A stretch of 9,093 bases of DNA, taken from the NCBI GenBank assembly GCA_013003465.1, contig JABDIZ010000203.1:1-9093 (forward strand), written 5' to 3'. A program made the position numbers and the translations under genes. The first letter of the stretch is position 1. Every line of letters starts with the position of its first letter. Under the pieces are notes generated by a model. That model saw only the letters and a list, made by a program, of their open reading frames with translations. It was not told the origin of the DNA and ran no database searches. Positions 6,680 through 9,093 of this stretch are shown here, one piece after another. The DNA comes from Rhodothermaceae bacterium. Its GTDB lineage: Bacteria > Bacteroidota > Rhodothermia > Rhodothermales > Rubricoccaceae.

Positions 6680-6740
6680 CCGTGGTTTGCTACCCGTGGT
6701 TCGGGCTTGAGGCCACAGACTACGAACCACGGGCTACGAG
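6680..6740. repeat. Heptamer repeat array forming an 11-bp inverted repeat
   Basis: CCCGTGGTTCG (6693-6703) is the exact reverse complement of CGAACCACGGG (6723-6733), with a 19-base loop. Around it the sequence is built of 7-base steps. On the plus strand from 6713 the units are CCACAGA, CTACGAA, CCACGGG and CTACGAG, fitting CYACRRR. The left arm (6680-6707) contains related units on the opposite strand, with CCGTGGTT occurring twice, 14 bases apart. The array lies between the candidate sigma promoter and the parvulin lipoprotein gene. Possible roles are a dispersed REP-like palindrome, a regulator-binding array, or a hairpin in the lipoprotein leader if transcription starts upstream. It has no coding potential that I can support. 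Confidence 0.6.
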
Positions 6741-6885
6741 CATCGCTGCCATTCTTCCCACAGCTTTCCCCGTTTGCGCCCCCCGGCTCGGCCCGGATCG
6801 GGGTATTTTCGCACGCTTTTTCGGCGATGGCCTGTCTGTCGCCCTGTCGTTCCTGTACCCACCTCGCTCAGCCTCACTCTCTTCG

Positions 6886-8952
6886 ATGCGTCCCGATTTC
6901 GCTCGCTTGCTTCCGCTGCTCCTGTTTGCCCTCGGCCTGACGGCCCTGACGGGCTGCGGCGGTACCCGTCCGACCGCGCCGCCGATGGATCCCACCGATC
7001 CGGCGCTCGTGGTCGCAGAGTATGCCGACCAAACCCTCACCCTCCGCGAGTTTGAGCAAGCCTACACGTCCACCACCGGCGACGCGGAGTCTGCCCAGAA
7101 CGACTCGCTCGCGGCCTACCAGGACTTCCTGGAGCGCTACGTCAACTTCAAGCTCAAGGTGATGCGCGCCCGCGAACTGGGCTACGCCGAGGACTCCACG
7201 CTGCAGGCCGAGATCGCCGACTACCGCGACCAACTCGCCCGCCCCTACTTCACGGACCAGGCCATCCTCGATGACATCATCGCGGATCTGTACGAAAAGC
7301 AGCAGGAGGAGATCAACGCGAGCCACCTCCTTATCCGCGTCGAGGAGACCGCGGCCCCCGAAGACACGCTCGCCGCCTACCAGCGGACTCTGGCGCTGCG
7401 CGACTCCGTGGTGCTCCACGGTATGGCCTTCGATGAGATGGCCTTCCGCCACTCCGAAGACCCGTCGGCGCGGCGCAACCGGGGCAACCTGGGCTACTTC
7501 TCGGGTGGCCGCATGGTCGAGGCCTTCGAAGAGGCCGCCTACGCGACCCCGGTCGGCGAGATCACGATGCCCATCCGCACGCGCTTCGGTTACCACCTCA
7601 TGTACGTGAGCGACCGGCGTGCCCGCACGGCGGATATTCGCGCCAGCCACATCCTGATCCGCGTCCAGGGCGACCAGCCTGCTGACTCGGCCGCCGCCCG
7701 GCAGCAGATCGAGGAGCTCAAAGCGCGCATCGAGGCCGGTGAAGACTTCGCCACGCTCGCACGCCAGTACTCCGATGACGTGGCCTCGGGCCAGCGCGGC
7801 GGCGATCTCGGCTTCTTCGGCGTCGGCCGCATGGTACCGCCGTTCAACGAGGCCGCCTTCGCTCTGGAAGAGCCTGGCGACCTCTCGGACATCGTCGAGA
7901 CGCGCTTCGGCTTCCACCTCATTCGTCTCGAAGAGCGCCAGGCGCTGCCGACCTATGAGGAGGCCTACCCGGAGCTCAAGCGCCTCGCGGGCGAGCTGCC
8001 GCGCACGGCGCTGCGCCAGCGGCAGTTGGGCGAGGAGGAGCGCGAAGCCGCCGGGTTCGCCTTCGACTCCACGCTCGTCGCGAATGCCCTCAATGCCTTC
8101 GACGCCGACTCGCTCTTCCTCCAGCTCCGGAACAACGGCTTCGGCGAGCAGTCCGCCGCCGTGTTTGCCAGCATCGGCGACGAATCCTACACGCTCGGCG
8201 ACTTCGGGGATTACTTCCAGCGCCGGGGCGTCCGGCCCGGCCCGGATCAGCGCGCCCAGGTCCTGGATGAGATGGATGCCTACCTCAGCGAGCAGGGCTT
8301 TGAGCGCGCTCTCGAGCAACTCGAAAACCGCGATCCGGCCTTCCGCGATCTCCTCGGCCAGTACGTGGACGGCGTGCTGCTCTTCCGCATCTCCGAGGAT
8401 TCCGTCTGGACGCCCGCCGCCGAAGACGACGCCGGACTCCGCGCCTACTACGAGACCAACCGCGGCAACTACCAGTGGCCGGAGCGCCGCCGGACCCTCG
8501 CCTACACCAGCCCTAGCGACTCGATGCTGACCCTGGTAGCCGCTGACCTCGACGCGGGCCTCAGTGCCGCGGAGATCCTGGCGCGCTACGAAGACTCTCC
8601 GCTCACGCTGCGCCTCGACACGCTCTACCTCGCCGATTCGACCAACTCGCCCGTCGACGCCTCGCTCGGCCTCGCGGTGGGCGAGCGGACTGAGATCGTC
8701 CCCGAGCGGAGCCGTCTCGCGGTCTACTGGCTCGACGGCATCGAAGTACCGCGGGAGAAGACGTTCGACGAAGCCCGCGCGGAGTTGGTCACGGCCTATC
8801 AGGATCTACTGGAGGCGGCCTGGGTGGCTCGACTGCGCGAGCGCTACGACGCCCGCACGTACCCCGAGCGGCTGCTCGGTGCCTTCCACGCCCCAGCGAT
8901 GGAGATGGAAGGCGCGATACCGCCTCCGACCGCCGGAACCTCCGGGCAATAA
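6886..8952 (+). CDS. Lipoprotein peptidyl-prolyl isomerase with two parvulin (PpiC) domains, SurA/PrsA-like
   Basis: This is a probable periplasmic folding factor tethered to a membrane by lipid. The 688-residue protein starts with a lipoprotein signal peptide (MRPDFARLLPLLLFALGLTA) and lipobox LTGC, with Cys24 the lipidated residue. A SurA_N-like helical region spans about residues 40-140 (LTLREFEQAYTS, then YQDFLERYVNFKLKVMRARELG). Two parvulin domains follow at about 143-243 and 251-352. Each has the ASHLLIRV/ASHILIRV strand, a GNLGYFSGGRMV or GGDLGFFGVGRMV loop, and the RFGYHLM/RFGFHLI end. The remaining 335 residues are not recognised with certainty. They contain a second TLGDFGDYF stretch resembling the N-terminal region and end in AAWVARLRERY, as in many Bacteroidota isomerases. 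The frame is open further upstream, but only the ATG at 6886 gives the signal peptide. The gene diverges from the ECF sigma gene and is followed by another lipoprotein start 81 bases downstream. Catalytic activity is not shown by sequence. Confidence 0.92.
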   Translation: MRPDFARLLPLLLFALGLTALTGCGGTRPTAPPMDPTDPALVVAEYADQTLTLREFEQAYTSTTGDAESAQNDSLAAYQDFLERYVNFKLKVMRARELGYAEDSTLQAEIADYRDQLARPYFTDQAILDDIIADLYEKQQEEINASHLLIRVEETAAPEDTLAAYQRTLALRDSVVLHGMAFDEMAFRHSEDPSARRNRGNLGYFSGGRMVEAFEEAAYATPVGEITMPIRTRFGYHLMYVSDRRARTADIRASHILIRVQGDQPADSAAARQQIEELKARIEAGEDFATLARQYSDDVASGQRGGDLGFFGVGRMVPPFNEAAFALEEPGDLSDIVETRFGFHLIRLEERQALPTYEEAYPELKRLAGELPRTALRQRQLGEEEREAAGFAFDSTLVANALNAFDADSLFLQLRNNGFGEQSAAVFASIGDESYTLGDFGDYFQRRGVRPGPDQRAQVLDEMDAYLSEQGFERALEQLENRDPAFRDLLGQYVDGVLLFRISEDSVWTPAAEDDAGLRAYYETNRGNYQWPERRRTLAYTSPSDSMLTLVAADLDAGLSAAEILARYEDSPLTLRLDTLYLADSTNSPVDASLGLAVGERTEIVPERSRLAVYWLDGIEVPREKTFDEARAELVTAYQDLLEAAWVARLRERYDARTYPERLLGAFHAPAMEMEGAIPPPTAGTSGQ

Positions 8953-9033
8953 TTCCTGCCGCGATCCGTCTGAGCCCCGGAGCCGGACGGACCGCTTCTC
9001 GCTGCGTCCTGCGGCCTCCTTGCTTTGCTTGCT

Positions 9034-9093
9034 GTGCTCCGTTTATCCTCCCTGTCGCTGGTTCTGCTGGCCCTGGCCCTCTCGGCTTGCGGC
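9034..9093 (+). CDS. N-terminus of a second lipoprotein, cut by window edge
   Basis: The last 60 bases encode a typical lipoprotein signal peptide, MLRLSSLSLVLLALALSACG, with lipobox LSAC and its Cys at codon 19. There is no ATG between the previous stop and this point. The start must therefore be the GTG at 9034 or the in-frame TTG at 9025; the GTG gives the better short basic n-region. It lies 81 bases after the parvulin lipoprotein gene on the same strand and may be cotranscribed with it. Another folding factor would be a natural neighbour, but no mature sequence is visible, so no function is assigned. Confidence 0.6.
   Translation, partial: MLRLSSLSLVLLALALSACG

Larger units (their letters stand above)
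6612..6885. other. Divergent intergenic region between sigma factor and parvulin lipoprotein
   Basis: This 274-base region must hold the promoters of both divergent genes. It contains the candidate ECF promoter (minus strand, 6641-6669) and the heptamer array (6680-6740). A stretch at 6734-6885 contains TATTTTCG (6804-6811), a near match to the Bacteroidota -7 element TAnnTTTG on the plus strand. No partner TTTG lies at the expected distance, so no promoter for the lipoprotein gene is called. No convincing small gene was found here. Confidence 0.6.

Noticed and set aside
6725..6747. AAC at 6725-6727 as part of a plus-strand ECF promoter for the parvulin lipoprotein
   Set aside because: No GTC or CGT occurs at 14 to 18 bases downstream. 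The AAC belongs to the heptamer repeat.
6804..6811. TATTTTCG as a promoter -7 element for the parvulin lipoprotein
   Set aside because: The nearest upstream TTTG (6773-6776) is 27 bases away, outside the usual spacing, and no -35-like element is present at 17 bases.
6586..6885. Upstream in-frame extension of the parvulin lipoprotein by 100 codons
   Set aside because: It would overlap the 5' end of the divergent sigma gene, cross the heptamer array and bury the lipoprotein signal peptide inside the protein. The ATG at 6886 is far better.
6874..8319. Minus-strand open frame of 481 codons
   Set aside because: It is antisense to the parvulin lipoprotein, which has a signal peptide and two clear parvulin domains. 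The antisense product shows no motif.
8965..8991. TCCGTC / GACGGA hairpin after the parvulin lipoprotein as a terminator
   Set aside because: A 6-bp stem with a 15-base loop and no T run is weak in GC-rich DNA, and the next lipoprotein gene follows closely.

Overview
This is a GC-rich window (roughly 60-65% by eye) from a Gram-negative-type bacterium with an outer membrane. The best fit is the Bacteroidota/Rhodothermota side of the FCB group. The reasons are the BamA POTRA3 sequence style (a tryptophan pair followed by an acidic, FEEEKFEED-like stretch), uppS directly before bamA, large parvulin-type lipoproteins, and start codons without a recognisable Shine-Dalgarno core. The lineage is an inference from protein style; no marker gene such as rRNA is present.

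Layout. Six genes lie on the minus strand. In transcription order they are an ECF sigma factor (6611-5997), its zinc-finger membrane anti-sigma factor (5978-5487), dxr (5420-4218), rseP (4111-2726), uppS (2662-1847) and bamA (1619 to the left edge, 3' end cut off). On the plus strand, divergent from the sigma factor, is a lipoprotein with two parvulin (PpiC) domains (6886-8952). It is followed by the first 20 codons of a second lipoprotein that runs off the right edge. Intergenic gaps are 18 to 274 bases. No tRNA, rRNA, CRISPR, insertion sequence or other mobile gene was seen.

How the genes fit together. dxr and uppS belong to isoprenoid and undecaprenyl-carrier synthesis. rseP encodes a site-2 intramembrane protease and bamA the outer-membrane beta-barrel insertase. 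The parvulin lipoprotein is a probable periplasmic folding factor. The dxr/uppS/rseP/bamA neighbourhood is widely conserved in Gram-negative bacteria. Here an ECF sigma/anti-sigma pair sits directly ahead of it, next to the protease family that cleaves anti-sigma factors and beside a folding factor. This resembles a compact sigma-E-like envelope-stress module, although its regulation is inferred.

Noncoding signals. The 274-base divergent region holds a candidate ECF-type autoregulatory promoter for the sigma gene and an array of degenerate 7-bp units forming a perfect 11-bp inverted repeat. Other signals are a bulged palindrome before uppS, a 9-mer shared between the uppS and dxr leaders, and a weak terminator-plus-promoter arrangement between uppS and bamA.
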